From Rhizobium sp. 18065 (GTDB lineage Bacteria; Pseudomonadota; Alphaproteobacteria; Rhizobiales; Rhizobiaceae), in contig NZ_CACSJP010000004.1 of NCBI RefSeq assembly GCF_902706095.1, positions 124,001 to 188,000 on the forward strand: a DNA stretch of 64,000 nucleotides. Reading direction: 5' to 3'. Shown here one piece after another: positions 46,039 through 54,805 of the stretch. The notes under the pieces are model-generated. The model saw nothing but the letters and a program-made list of their open reading frames with translations. It was not told where the DNA came from and made no database searches. Numbering within the stretch: position 1 is the stretch's first letter; the number at the start of each line of letters is the position of its first letter. The position numbers and the translations under genes were made by a program.

Positions 46039-46763
46039 TATCGTATCCTGCGGATGTAGTCTAAGGCGCGCAGGAGGTGGGTAATCGTGCGACGAGGGCC
46101 ACGGAACTTACCTATTCGATAGTCGTCACGCGTGGCGATTTCGGTCGTCTTGCTCGCTGGGCTCAGATTTAGCACGTTGTCGCGCACGGTGAAAACCGCA
46201 AGACCGGTATGCCAGCCACGCTCGAGGGCGACATCCACGGGATAACGCATGACTTGCATGCTTTTCAGGATTTTCTCGGCCCCAGCGCGGGTGATGAGAT
46301 AACACGCGGCGGAACCCTGCGGGCCGTGGATGCTACGCCCAATCTCGTCGCCCAGCCGGCTGGTTGCTGTTTTGCGGAACCACTTCGTCCGATGATTGAG
46401 TAGCTTGACTAAATCGGCATCGGGCATGGCTTCTCGAATGGCAATTGCCCTCTCGATAAGGCCTACTGCCAACTCGACATCGTCTTCCAGAATGATCGCG
46501 GCATCATAGTTACTGGCTAGGAAGGTCGAGACAGCAAGAATGTGACTGCGATAGCAGCCATATTCGCCAGGCAAAACGGTCCGTCCGTTCTCGCGCAGAA
46601 AATGCTTCATATCGAGATCACTACGGGCGCCCTTTGCAAGGGCCGCGCCATCGACTCCTTCGACGCGCTCAAGAGTTACGCCAAGTTCATATGCTCTTTG
46701 GCTCAAGCCATCCCAGCGTGCACGCGATCGCGCGAGATTTATGACATAGATGCCGATTTTCAT
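46026..46763 (-). CDS. Glycosyltransferase family 25
   Basis: 245 aa GT25 (LOS/LPS-type) transferase. The N-terminal MKIGIYVINLARSRARW, GEYGCYRSH and the metal-binding AIILEDDVEL motifs are diagnostic. It adds a single sugar, usually galactose, to a lipooligosaccharide or exopolysaccharide. No signal peptide. It overlaps the ligase/polymerase gene downstream, forming a three-gene unit with the sugar transferase. Confidence 0.88.
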   Translation of the reverse strand: MKIGIYVINLARSRARWDGLSQRAYELGVTLERVEGVDGAALAKGARSDLDMKHFLRENGRTVLPGEYGCYRSHILAVSTFLASNYDAAIILEDDVELAVGLIERAIAIREAMPDADLVKLLNHRTKWFRKTATSRLGDEIGRSIHGPQGSAACYLITRAGAEKILKSMQVMRYPVDVALERGWHTGLAVFTVRDNVLNLSPASKTTEIATRDDYRIGKFRGPRRTITHLLRALDYIRRIRYCLS

Positions 46764-46832
46764 ATTTTCGCTCAGTTCTTGCCCGGCTCTCCGGCCGGGA
46801 TCGCCATGTCATAATGTCGGTTGCGTGTATTA

Positions 46833-46844
46833 GCAATCGATTGC
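46833..46844. promoter_or_regulatory. 12-bp palindrome upstream of the GT25 gene
   Basis: GCAATCGATTGC is a perfect palindrome 70 bases upstream of the GT25 start, in the 266-base gap after the WbpM-like gene. A short GC hairpin (CCCGGC/GCCGGG, 46782-46799) lies between it and the start. The region is AT-rich enough to hold a promoter. I saw no gene in it. Confidence 0.35.
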
Positions 46845-47029
46845 GGTTTTAGTCGTCCCAGGATGGCGTTGCAACGTTTAGGCGTCACATTCGATCTCGC
46901 GTTTCCGTCATACTTTTTGGGAGTTGCCGTCAATCGTGTCGATGACGTTATCCGTCCAATCGGGTGACCGGCTAGCTGCGTGGATGGCGTGGTTCTGCGC
47001 GCGAGACATTTCTCTGGTAACCAGATCCA

Positions 47030-49000
47030 TCACAGCCGTCCGTAGCTGGTGGTGTCGGGATTGGGGAGTTCTGTGGAGTCCTCGGTTTGCTCGGCATTGC
47101 GCAGGACAACGAGGTCAACGACTTCGGCACTTGGCCGATAGCCTGTTACCAGTGACGACAGAATTTCCCGGCTTCCTGCTGCGTCGCCGGCATCCATCGT
47201 CTGCTCCAAATGCCGCAATTTTTCTTCGAGCGTTTTCCATGGAAGAAACTCGTCGCGCGCTTTCATGATCAGCGGATGCAACGTTGGTCCGGGATTGTCG
47301 CCTATCAACAATTCCTCGTAAAGCTTTTCAGCCGGGCGAAGACCCGTCATGACAAATGCGATGTCACCATCCGGATGCTGGTCGTCCCTGACCGTCAGGC
47401 CGGAAAGTTCGACCATCCGGCGCGCTAGGTCGATGATCTTGACCGGCTCGCCCATGTCGAGAACGAAGACATCGCCGCCTTCAGCCATTGCGCCAGCTTG
47501 AATTACCAACTGCGAGGCTTCGGGAATGGTCATGAAGAAGCGCGTAATTTCAGGATGGGTCAAGGTAAGGGGACCGCCGCTCCGGATCTGTTGGCGGAAA
47601 AGCGGGACGACGGATCCCGACGAGCCCAGCACATTGCCGAAACGAACCATGCAAAATGTGGTGGTCCGGCAATTTTGTGCCAGGGCCTGAAGCAGCATTT
47701 CGGCAATGCGCTTGCTCGCACCCATGATGTTGGTCGGGCGGACGGCTTTGTCGGTGCTGATCAGGACGAATTGCGGCACCCCCATCTCAATGGCGGCTTT
47801 CGCCATTACCTCGGTGCCGAAGACATTGTTCTTGATGCCTTCTATCGGATTGTGTTCAACCAGCGGCACGTGCTTGTAGGCGGCTGCGTGGTAGATTGTG
47901 TCGACTGGCCAGGATTGCAGGATCTCGCGGATGCGACGGCGATCGCGCACGGAACCCAGCAACGGCAGTATTACATCGGCCCTTCCGCCATAGTCACGTG
48001 TGAGTTCGGCGTGAATCGCATAGAGGGCATATTCATTTTGCTCGACAAGGAGCAATCGATCGGCCCCCACGGCCATAATCTGTCTGCAGAGTTCACTACC
48101 GATCGAACCACCCGCGCCGGTAACCATCACAGTCTTGCCCGCAATGTTGCGGCTCAGGAGTTGCGGGTTTGGAGCGACTGCCTCGCGTCCCAGTAGATCC
48201 TTGATGTCGAGTTCGTGAAAATCTGAAAAATTGACACGACCCTGTGCGAGTTCGCTGACATTCGGCACAAGCCTGACGGCAACGTGAGCGCCGCGCAGGC
48301 TTTCGATGATCTCGTTGCGTCTGGCGGACGATATGTTGGGGATCGCCAGAAGAACAGTTCGAACGTCAAGCTTTTCTACGAGAGCGTTTAATTGTTTTGG
48401 ATCGTAAACCCGTACACTGCCGATCATCGAACCATGTAGGCTCTGGTCGTCGTCCAGAAACCCCTTCACCTTCAGATCGGCACCGTTTTCAAGTGCACTT
48501 GCAAGCTGACGACCCATCGTGCCCGCCCCGTAGATCAGGACATACGATTGATTTTCACTCCGCAGAATTCGGCGATAGGAATCGCCGAGCATGTAGCGGG
48601 CAATGAGACGCGATAGTCCGACTGCAAGCAGAAGAAGCAGTGGTTGAAGGATGCCGACGGTGCGTGGAATACCGGGAATGCTGATCGTCGTGAATATGGT
48701 CATGTAGATCAAGCCGTACAGCGATGTCGCCTTCAAGATCGATAGGAATGCGGCCCATCCGATGTAGCGGAAAATCGCGCGGTACAGTCCGAGTTTGATG
48801 AAAATTGGGATGGCAATGGCAATTGAGACGGGAATGGTCAACCATTGCACGCCAGACAAGATAACCCACTGATCCAGTCGAAAACAGAAAGCAAACCATA
48901 CCGTTAACGAGCAGAGCGCCATATCGACTACTAGCGCAACACAGCGCTTGAGCCAGCGCGGTAAACGCAAGATCTGAATTATGAATTCGTCCGGCATCAT
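47030..49000 (-). CDS. WbpM/CapD-like UDP-sugar 4,6-dehydratase
   Basis: 656 aa protein: four N-terminal membrane helices (about 15-140), a small Rossmann domain (about 150-270), and a C-terminal extended SDR domain with GAGGSIGSELCRQI near residue 295. The catalytic site has the WbpM form with Met in place of Tyr (STDKAVRPTNIMGASKR). It makes UDP-4-keto-6-deoxy-GlcNAc for surface glycans. MMPDEF at 49000 gives the usual ~660 aa length; the longer frame upstream crosses the DeoR gap. It sits 266 bases upstream of the GT25 gene, on the same strand. Confidence 0.9.
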   Translation of the reverse strand: MMPDEFIIQILRLPRWLKRCVALVVDMALCSLTVWFAFCFRLDQWVILSGVQWLTIPVSIAIAIPIFIKLGLYRAIFRYIGWAAFLSILKATSLYGLIYMTIFTTISIPGIPRTVGILQPLLLLLAVGLSRLIARYMLGDSYRRILRSENQSYVLIYGAGTMGRQLASALENGADLKVKGFLDDDQSLHGSMIGSVRVYDPKQLNALVEKLDVRTVLLAIPNISSARRNEIIESLRGAHVAVRLVPNVSELAQGRVNFSDFHELDIKDLLGREAVAPNPQLLSRNIAGKTVMVTGAGGSIGSELCRQIMAVGADRLLLVEQNEYALYAIHAELTRDYGGRADVILPLLGSVRDRRRIREILQSWPVDTIYHAAAYKHVPLVEHNPIEGIKNNVFGTEVMAKAAIEMGVPQFVLISTDKAVRPTNIMGASKRIAEMLLQALAQNCRTTTFCMVRFGNVLGSSGSVVPLFRQQIRSGGPLTLTHPEITRFFMTIPEASQLVIQAGAMAEGGDVFVLDMGEPVKIIDLARRMVELSGLTVRDDQHPDGDIAFVMTGLRPAEKLYEELLIGDNPGPTLHPLIMKARDEFLPWKTLEEKLRHLEQTMDAGDAAGSREILSSLVTGYRPSAEVVDLVVLRNAEQTEDSTELPNPDTTSYGRL

Positions 49001-49148
49001 TCCCAATACCAACTGCCTTGCGCGCGACCATGCCGCGGAGGGCAACACTTGTGGAGATCTTACGACATCCCTGCCACCAGAGCCACCGCAAAGCAACGCT
49101 TGGTTGGGCCTTTTCCCAGATATCGTTGTCGGATGTCGCGACCGTTGT

Positions 49149-49916
49149 TTAGCACGGCCGTGCAATGGTGCAGGCAACCCCCGCTGCTTCCAGTGCGCCG
49201 GTGATATCGGCGGGCGGTGTGCCGTCGGTGACGAGATGCGTCAGGTCGCTGAAGTCGCAAACCTTGACCAGGCCACTGCGATTGAATTTGCTCTGGTCGG
49301 TGACTGCGATCCGCCTGTCGCCGCGGGTCAGCAACGTCCGGGCGAACTCGGCTTCCTCGAAGTCGAAGTCCAGTATGCCCGAACCGGCACTCACGGCCCC
49401 CACCGAGATTACGGCATGCAGGACATGGAAACGGCCGATGAAGTCGATCGCTGTCGAGCCGAACGCGGCGCCATTGTCCGAGCGCAGTTCGCCGCCGGCC
49501 ATATACACCCGGTTTTCGTTGCTGGTCGCCAATGTTCTGGCGATGTCGGACGAGTTGGTGATCACTGTCAGGCGACGGTGACCGAGCAGTTCGCGCGCCA
49601 GGATGCTCGTTGTCGTTCCCGTGTCGAGCATGATGGAATCGCCGTCGCGGATGGTTGCAGCGAGTTCCCTGGCAATGGCTTTCTTTGCCTCGGGGTTGTC
49701 GCGCAGGCGTCGTTCAAAAGGTGCCTCGCCGAGCATCGAGGGCAGGGCGACGGCGCCGTGCATCCGAACAATCGCGTGGCTGTCGGCAAGCGGGCGCAAG
49801 TCGCGACGGACGGTTTCGAACGATACACCAAGGCGACCGGCCAGCTCGGCGATCGAGAGGGTGCCGTTTTGCTGCAGAAGATTCAGTATGTCCCGATGTC
49901 GTTTTGATTCCGCCAT
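49149..49916 (-). CDS. DeoR-family transcriptional regulator
   Basis: 255 aa regulator: N-terminal DeoR helix-turn-helix (about residues 5-55, 'LSIAELAGRLGVSFETVRRDLRPL') and C-terminal DeoRC sugar-phosphate sensor domain with LDTGTTT and VITNSSDIA motifs. MAESKRHR at 49916 is the start. It is divergent from the choline-kinase-like operon, with direct repeats between them. DeoR proteins commonly sense phosphorylated sugars, which here could also be a phosphorylated alcohol such as phosphocholine; that part is speculation. Confidence 0.9.
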   Translation of the reverse strand: MAESKRHRDILNLLQQNGTLSIAELAGRLGVSFETVRRDLRPLADSHAIVRMHGAVALPSMLGEAPFERRLRDNPEAKKAIARELAATIRDGDSIMLDTGTTTSILARELLGHRRLTVITNSSDIARTLATSNENRVYMAGGELRSDNGAAFGSTAIDFIGRFHVLHAVISVGAVSAGSGILDFDFEEAEFARTLLTRGDRRIAVTDQSKFNRSGLVKVCDFSDLTHLVTDGTPPADITGALEAAGVACTIARPC

Positions 49917-49973
49917 GCTGACGTCCCGGTGCTGTTGCCGTGTTAGCGATGCAATCCAGTGCGTCAAAAGTAA

Positions 49974-50002
49974 AGTCACAAAATCGGTCAATTAGTCACA
50001 AA
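49974..50002. promoter_or_regulatory. Direct repeats in the DeoR/choline-kinase-like gap
   Basis: AGTCACAAA occurs at 49974-49982 and 49994-50002, exactly 20 bp apart, so the copies lie two helical turns apart on one face. They are 58 bases from the DeoR start. DeoR-family proteins often bind multiple spaced repeats. No other repeat of this kind was seen nearby. Confidence 0.5.
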
Positions 50003-50077
50003 TATCCACACAGTCGATTGACAGCTTGATCTGGCTGCACGAAGCTTGGTCATCCTCCGGGTCTCCAAGAAAAACAC

Positions 50078-51091
50078 ATGGGAACGGATCCAGAGGCTGG
50101 ACTGAACCGTTTGAACCGCTGGGAGGTCATGCGTGCTGTATCCGAACAAGGCGTGGCGCCGATGAGCGTGACGGACGTTGCGACCGGCCAGGTTGGTGAG
50201 ACCAGTGCCAACAGGGATCGCATCCGGCACTTGCCCTGCTGGAACGGGTCGATCGAGATCGCCCTTCTCAAGGGTGGCATCAGCAATGAAAGTTATGTTG
50301 TCACCGATGCAATCGGCCGCCATGTCATACGTTTCGGCAAGGATTATCCGTTTCACCATGTCTCGCGGCAGCGTGAATTGATGGTGGCGCAAAGTGCGCA
50401 TGCGGCGGGTTTTGGACCGGAAGTCCGATATGCCGAGTCCGGCGTAATGGTGACGGCATTTCTGGGCGCCAAGACCTTTGGTGCCGAAGACGTTGTCGCC
50501 AATGCTGATGCTGTTGCCCGGCTGCTGAAACGTTTCCATGAGGTTATGGCCCGCTATGTCAGCGGCAGTGCCTATCTGTTCTGGCCTTTTCATGTCGTGC
50601 GCGACTATGCGCGGACGCTGGTTGCGGGCGACAGCCGGATGGTCCCGCAACTGCCCGACTACCTGAAACTGGCCGAGGAACTGGAGCATGCGCAGGTGCC
50701 GCTGCCGATCGTCTTTGGCCACAATGATCTGTTGCCTGCCAATATTCTCGATGATGGTGAAAGGCTCTGGCTGATCGATTTCGAATATGCCGGCTATTCG
50801 ACGGCCATGTTCGATCTGGCGGGCGCAACGTCGAATTCCGGCTTTTCTGACGATGCCAGCCTTGAATTCATCGCTCACTATCTTGGCCGACAGCCGGATC
50901 CCGATTTCCTCAAGGCCTTTGCCGCCATGCAGTGCGCGTCGCTGCTGCGCGAGGCGATGTGGAGCATGGTTTCGGAGCTTCATCTGAATGCGCCCGGTGC
51001 AGATTACGTCACCTATACCGGTGAAAATCTCGTCCGCCTTGAGGCGGCGCTCGACCGCTATCGTTCTCTCTATGGAAAGACATCTGCATGA
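50078..51091 (+). CDS. Choline/ethanolamine kinase-like phosphotransferase
   Basis: 337 aa kinase of the aminoglycoside-phosphotransferase/choline-kinase group. The Brenner motif is FGHNDLLPANIL and the metal-binding choline-kinase signature is WLIDFEYAGY. KGGISNESYVV is the nucleotide-loop start. It probably phosphorylates choline, ethanolamine or a similar amino alcohol. Start is uncertain: ATG 50078 gives ~50 extra residues; ATG 50129 or 50162 are possible, the domain itself starting near residue 50. It overlaps the flavoprotein gene as ATGA. Confidence 0.85.
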   Translation: MGTDPEAGLNRLNRWEVMRAVSEQGVAPMSVTDVATGQVGETSANRDRIRHLPCWNGSIEIALLKGGISNESYVVTDAIGRHVIRFGKDYPFHHVSRQRELMVAQSAHAAGFGPEVRYAESGVMVTAFLGAKTFGAEDVVANADAVARLLKRFHEVMARYVSGSAYLFWPFHVVRDYARTLVAGDSRMVPQLPDYLKLAEELEHAQVPLPIVFGHNDLLPANILDDGERLWLIDFEYAGYSTAMFDLAGATSNSGFSDDASLEFIAHYLGRQPDPDFLKAFAAMQCASLLREAMWSMVSELHLNAPGADYVTYTGENLVRLEAALDRYRSLYGKTSA

Positions 51092-53529
51092 CCACGCTTC
51101 CATCCCATGCCCAGATCGTCGTTATCGGCGGCGGCATCATCGGTTGCTCGACGGCCTATCATCTGGCGCGAGACCACAAGGCCGACGTGATCCTGCTGGA
51201 GCAGGGAACGCTGACGTCCGGCTCGACATGGCATGCCGCTGGTCTGGTCGGGCAACTGCGCTCGTCGGCCTCGATCACCCGGGTGCTCAAATATTCCGTC
51301 GATCTCTACAAGGGGCTTGAGGCCGAGACGGGTCTTGCCACCGGTTGGAAGATGACGGGTTGCCTGCGGCTGGCGACCAATCAGGACCGCTGGACGGAGT
51401 TCCGGCGGCTGGCGACGACGGCCGGCAGCTTCGGTATGGAGATGCATCTCGTGTCGCCGGAAGAAGTCAAGCGGATGTGGCCGCTGATGAATGTCGACGA
51501 TCTGGTCGGCGCTAGCTGGCTGCCGACCGATGGACAGGCGAGCCCGTCCGACATCACCCAGTCGCTCGCCCGCGGTGCGCGCATGCATGGTGCAAAAATC
51601 GTCGAGAATGTCCGTGTCACCGGCTTCGAGATGCAGGATGGCCGCATCCTCAAGGTCAAGACGACGCTCGGCGACATCGCTTGTGAAAAGGTAGTCAATT
51701 GTGCCGGGCAATGGGCCAGGCAGGTCGGCGCTATGGCGGGCATCAACGTGCCGCTGCAGCCGGTCAAGCATCAGTATATCATCACCGAGAAGCTGGATGG
51801 CCTTTCGACCGACGCGCCGACGATCCGCGATCCGGACCGGCTGACCTATTTCAAGGAGGAAGTGGGCGGTCTGGTGATGGGCGGCTATGAACCAAATCCA
51901 CAACCTTGGACGACGGGAGACGTGCCGGACGAATGGGCGTTCCGGCTGTTCGACGACGATTTCGATCATTTCGAGCAGCATATGGTGCAGGCGATCGAAC
52001 GCATTCCGGCGCTGGAGACGGCCGGGGTCAAGCAGATGATCAACGGCCCGGAAAGCTTCACGCCCGATGGAAACTTCATTCTCGGCGTGGCGCCGGAATG
52101 CAAGAACATGTTCGTCGGTGCCGGCTTCAACGCCTTCGGCATTGCGTCGGGTGGCGGCGCGGGCTGGGTGCTGGCGCAATGGGTCGTTGATGGCGAAGCG
52201 CCGCTCGATCTCTGGGTGGTCGATATTCGGCGTTTTGCCGGCATGCACCGCGATCGGCAATGGGTGCTCGATCGCACCCTTGAAGCCTATGGCAAGCATT
52301 ATACGATCGGCTTTCCGCATGAGGAATACCAGAGCGGCCGGCCAAGGCTTGTGTCACCGCTTTATGATCGACTGAAGGGGCACGGCGCCGTGTTCGGCTC
52401 GAAGCTCGGCTGGGAGCGACCGAACTGGTTTGCGCCTGCCGGCACCGAAGGCAGCGACGTCTATTCCATGGGCCGACAGAACTGGTTCGATGCGGTTGGT
52501 GCCGAGCATCATCATGTGCGCGAAGCAGTCGGGATCTTCGACCAATCCTCGTTTGCCAAATACGAGATGCGCGGTCCGGATGCGGTGCGCGTACTCGACC
52601 GCATCTGTGCCAATGATTTGACGAAGCCTGTCGGCCGGTTGAGCTATACTCAATTGCTCAATACGCGTGGCGGCATCGAGGCCGATCTGACGGTGGCCCG
52701 GATTGCCGAGGACAGGTTCTATATCGTGACCGGTACCGGATTTCGCACACATGACTTCGGCTGGATCGCCGATCATATTCCGGAAGATGCCACGGTCAGC
52801 TTCACCGATGTGACAGAGGAATGGGGGACATTGTCGCTGATGGGTCCACAGGCGCGTGACGTGCTTTCGGTGGTGACGACGGCAGATGTCAGCAATGCCG
52901 GGTTTCCATTCGGCCATGTCCGCGAAATCGATATCGCCGGCAGCTCTGTCCGGGCACTGCGCATCACCTATGTCGGTGAGCTTGGTTGGGAACTGCATGT
53001 GCCGATCGCGGCGATCGGTGAGGTTTTCGACGTGCTGATGGCAGCCGGTGCTGCGCACGGGATCAAACCGATCGGCTACCGGGCGCTGGAATCCTTGCGT
53101 CTGGAAAAAGGCTATCGCGCCTGGGGCTCGGACATCACGCCCAATGACACTCCGCTGGAAGCGGGCCTCGGGTTTGCCGTCAAGATGAAGACTGATGCCG
53201 ATTTCATCGGTCGTTCAGCCTTGTCTGCAGTCGCCGGTCAGCCGCTGAAAAAGCGGTTGGTGGGTTTTACTGCCGGCTCGGATGTGGTCCTGCTCGGACG
53301 CGAAACGATCCTGCGCAATGGCGAGCCTGTCGGTTATCTGACCAGCGGTGGTTATGGCTACACGCTCGGCAAGGCGATTGGCTATGGTTATGTCCGCCAT
53401 GCAGATGGGGTGTCTGATAGCTACCTCACCGATGCCACGTATGAGCTGGTTGTCGCCATGGATCGAGTGCCGGCGCAGGTTCATCTCGGCCCGATGTTCG
53501 ATCCGGCGATGGTCCGGATCAAGGCCTGA
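51088..53529 (+). CDS. Dimethylglycine/sarcosine dehydrogenase-like flavoprotein with GcvT domain
   Basis: 813 aa protein: N-terminal DAO-type FAD domain (VVIGGGIIGCSTAYHLARD, about residues 11-30; TSGSTWHAAGLVGQLR near 47), FAO_M bridging segment, then a glycine-cleavage T-protein fold (about 430-810; 'TNPVGRLSYTQLLN'-like KPVGRLSYTQLLNTRGGI). The family oxidatively demethylates N-methylglycines and passes formaldehyde to tetrahydrofolate. Coupled to a choline-kinase-like protein, it suggests catabolism of a choline-related N-methyl compound. The exact substrate is unassigned. Confidence 0.9.
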   Translation: MTTLPSHAQIVVIGGGIIGCSTAYHLARDHKADVILLEQGTLTSGSTWHAAGLVGQLRSSASITRVLKYSVDLYKGLEAETGLATGWKMTGCLRLATNQDRWTEFRRLATTAGSFGMEMHLVSPEEVKRMWPLMNVDDLVGASWLPTDGQASPSDITQSLARGARMHGAKIVENVRVTGFEMQDGRILKVKTTLGDIACEKVVNCAGQWARQVGAMAGINVPLQPVKHQYIITEKLDGLSTDAPTIRDPDRLTYFKEEVGGLVMGGYEPNPQPWTTGDVPDEWAFRLFDDDFDHFEQHMVQAIERIPALETAGVKQMINGPESFTPDGNFILGVAPECKNMFVGAGFNAFGIASGGGAGWVLAQWVVDGEAPLDLWVVDIRRFAGMHRDRQWVLDRTLEAYGKHYTIGFPHEEYQSGRPRLVSPLYDRLKGHGAVFGSKLGWERPNWFAPAGTEGSDVYSMGRQNWFDAVGAEHHHVREAVGIFDQSSFAKYEMRGPDAVRVLDRICANDLTKPVGRLSYTQLLNTRGGIEADLTVARIAEDRFYIVTGTGFRTHDFGWIADHIPEDATVSFTDVTEEWGTLSLMGPQARDVLSVVTTADVSNAGFPFGHVREIDIAGSSVRALRITYVGELGWELHVPIAAIGEVFDVLMAAGAAHGIKPIGYRALESLRLEKGYRAWGSDITPNDTPLEAGLGFAVKMKTDADFIGRSALSAVAGQPLKKRLVGFTAGSDVVLLGRETILRNGEPVGYLTSGGYGYTLGKAIGYGYVRHADGVSDSYLTDATYELVVAMDRVPAQVHLGPMFDPAMVRIKA

Positions 53530-53583
53530 ACCCAACGGAGGGCCCAGGCCTGCTGTGGCGCAGCGATCTCTGGAGCATCGTCC

Positions 53584-53883
53584 TCAAGCAACGGCCTTCC
53601 TGTGCGGCCGAAAGCTGATCAGGCGCGACGGGTCAGTACACTGGGGCATGCCTGCCTCGTCGGCGGCTGCAATGAAGGCCGCACGGGCCAATTCACTGGC
53701 GCGGGGACTGCGCAGGGCGTTGCGGCAGAGAAGAACTGCGCGTTGGTAAGCAATGCCTCTGCGTGTCGGCCATTCCGCTTCGAGAAAATCGAGCGCATCG
53801 TAGACATTGCAGAATCGTCTTGTCAGGCCGCAGTGCAGATCCAGCTCGACGGGAACGGTCCATGCGATATTTGCTTCGGTCAT
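53584..53883 (-). CDS. DUF982 domain protein
   Basis: 99 aa protein of the DUF982 family, small soluble proteins abundant in Rhizobiales and of unknown function. Typical positions are AWTVPVELDL, a WP motif, and CRNALRSPRASELARAAFIAAADEAG. ATG 53883 follows TGGAGGAC. It stands alone between the flavoprotein gene (convergent) and the PfkB kinase gene; its presence supports a rhizobial host. Confidence 0.85.
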   Translation of the reverse strand: MTEANIAWTVPVELDLHCGLTRRFCNVYDALDFLEAEWPTRRGIAYQRAVLLCRNALRSPRASELARAAFIAAADEAGMPQCTDPSRLISFRPHRKAVA

Positions 53884-53956
53884 GCAGTCCTCCATTTCGA
53901 TCCCACGAACTCGCAAGATGGGATGGAAGTTCCCGGCCGGCGCACAAATAAGTTAG

Positions 53957-54805
53957 TTATTTATTTGATTTTTCTGTGAACATTGCCTCGCGTTCCAAAA
54001 GCCATTCGGCTGTGGACCGGCTGGCATTCAAGGCTGCGTCGGTGATTTTGGCGCCGTTGAGCAGGCTGTCTATCAGGGCTCCGCTGAACGTGTCGCCGGC
54101 GCCGATGGTGTCTCGCACCGTGACGTGCATTGGCACCGGTATCCTGCTTTCCGTCCGACCGTCGAAGACGGATGTCGGTTCCGGACCGTCGGTCATGACG
54201 AGATGGCGAAGCCGGGCGCCGGCGAGCGCCTGCGCGTCCCGCCAGATGGCCTCGATCGGTTTTCCCGGCATATCCGCCTTGGAGCCGACGATGACGTCGG
54301 CAGGGCGCGGCTCGCCGTCGCGCAGCGGCAATTGTGAAACGACCAGCGGGGCGGCGTTCAGCGACTGGCGGATGGTTTCGCACAGATGCGGGCCATTGAT
54401 GTAGAAGGCATCGGCTGAGGCTGGTTGTGCCAGGGCGAAGGTGCGGGCGAGACGGCGCTCGTTGGAAAGAATGGTGCGTTCGCCGGTCGGGTCGAGGAGG
54501 ATATCGGCAAAATCCGTTTCTCCCTGCCGCTCCGTGATCAGGCTGGTGTCAAAGCCATCCTCTGCAAGCGAGGCGTACGCATTTTGACCATGGCTGTCAC
54601 TCATCAGGTTGGACAGGATGCGGACATGATGGCCGAAATCAAGCAGGCGTCTGGCCGTGAAGTAGCCGCCGCCGCCCAGCCTCGCCTCGCGAGCACGCCA
54701 GGCAATCCGGCCGCCTGCGCGCAATGGTTCGGTCAGGTGCCAGATCCTGTCGTGGTTGATGTGACCGATGACAATGACGGTCTTGCCGGTTCTGTTGGTA
54801 TTCAT
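53957..54805 (-). CDS. PfkB-family carbohydrate kinase
   Basis: 282 aa ribokinase-fold kinase. The C-terminal anion-hole and catalytic-base motif DTIGAGDTFSGALI is intact, as is the N-terminal GGGGYFTARRL glycine motif. It phosphorylates a sugar or sugar acid. ATG 54805 overlaps the LacI stop as ATGA, so it is cotranscribed with that regulator. A role downstream of the ThuA/dehydrogenase pair in the divergent operon is likely but unproven. Confidence 0.87.
   Translation of the reverse strand: MNTNRTGKTVIVIGHINHDRIWHLTEPLRAGGRIAWRAREARLGGGGYFTARRLLDFGHHVRILSNLMSDSHGQNAYASLAEDGFDTSLITERQGETDFADILLDPTGERTILSNERRLARTFALAQPASADAFYINGPHLCETIRQSLNAAPLVVSQLPLRDGEPRPADVIVGSKADMPGKPIEAIWRDAQALAGARLRHLVMTDGPEPTSVFDGRTESRIPVPMHVTVRDTIGAGDTFSGALIDSLLNGAKITDAALNASRSTAEWLLEREAMFTEKSNK

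Noticed and set aside
46782-46799. GC hairpin CCCGGC/GCCGGG after the WbpM-like gene as a terminator
   Set aside because: No T-run on the transcribed strand in either direction.
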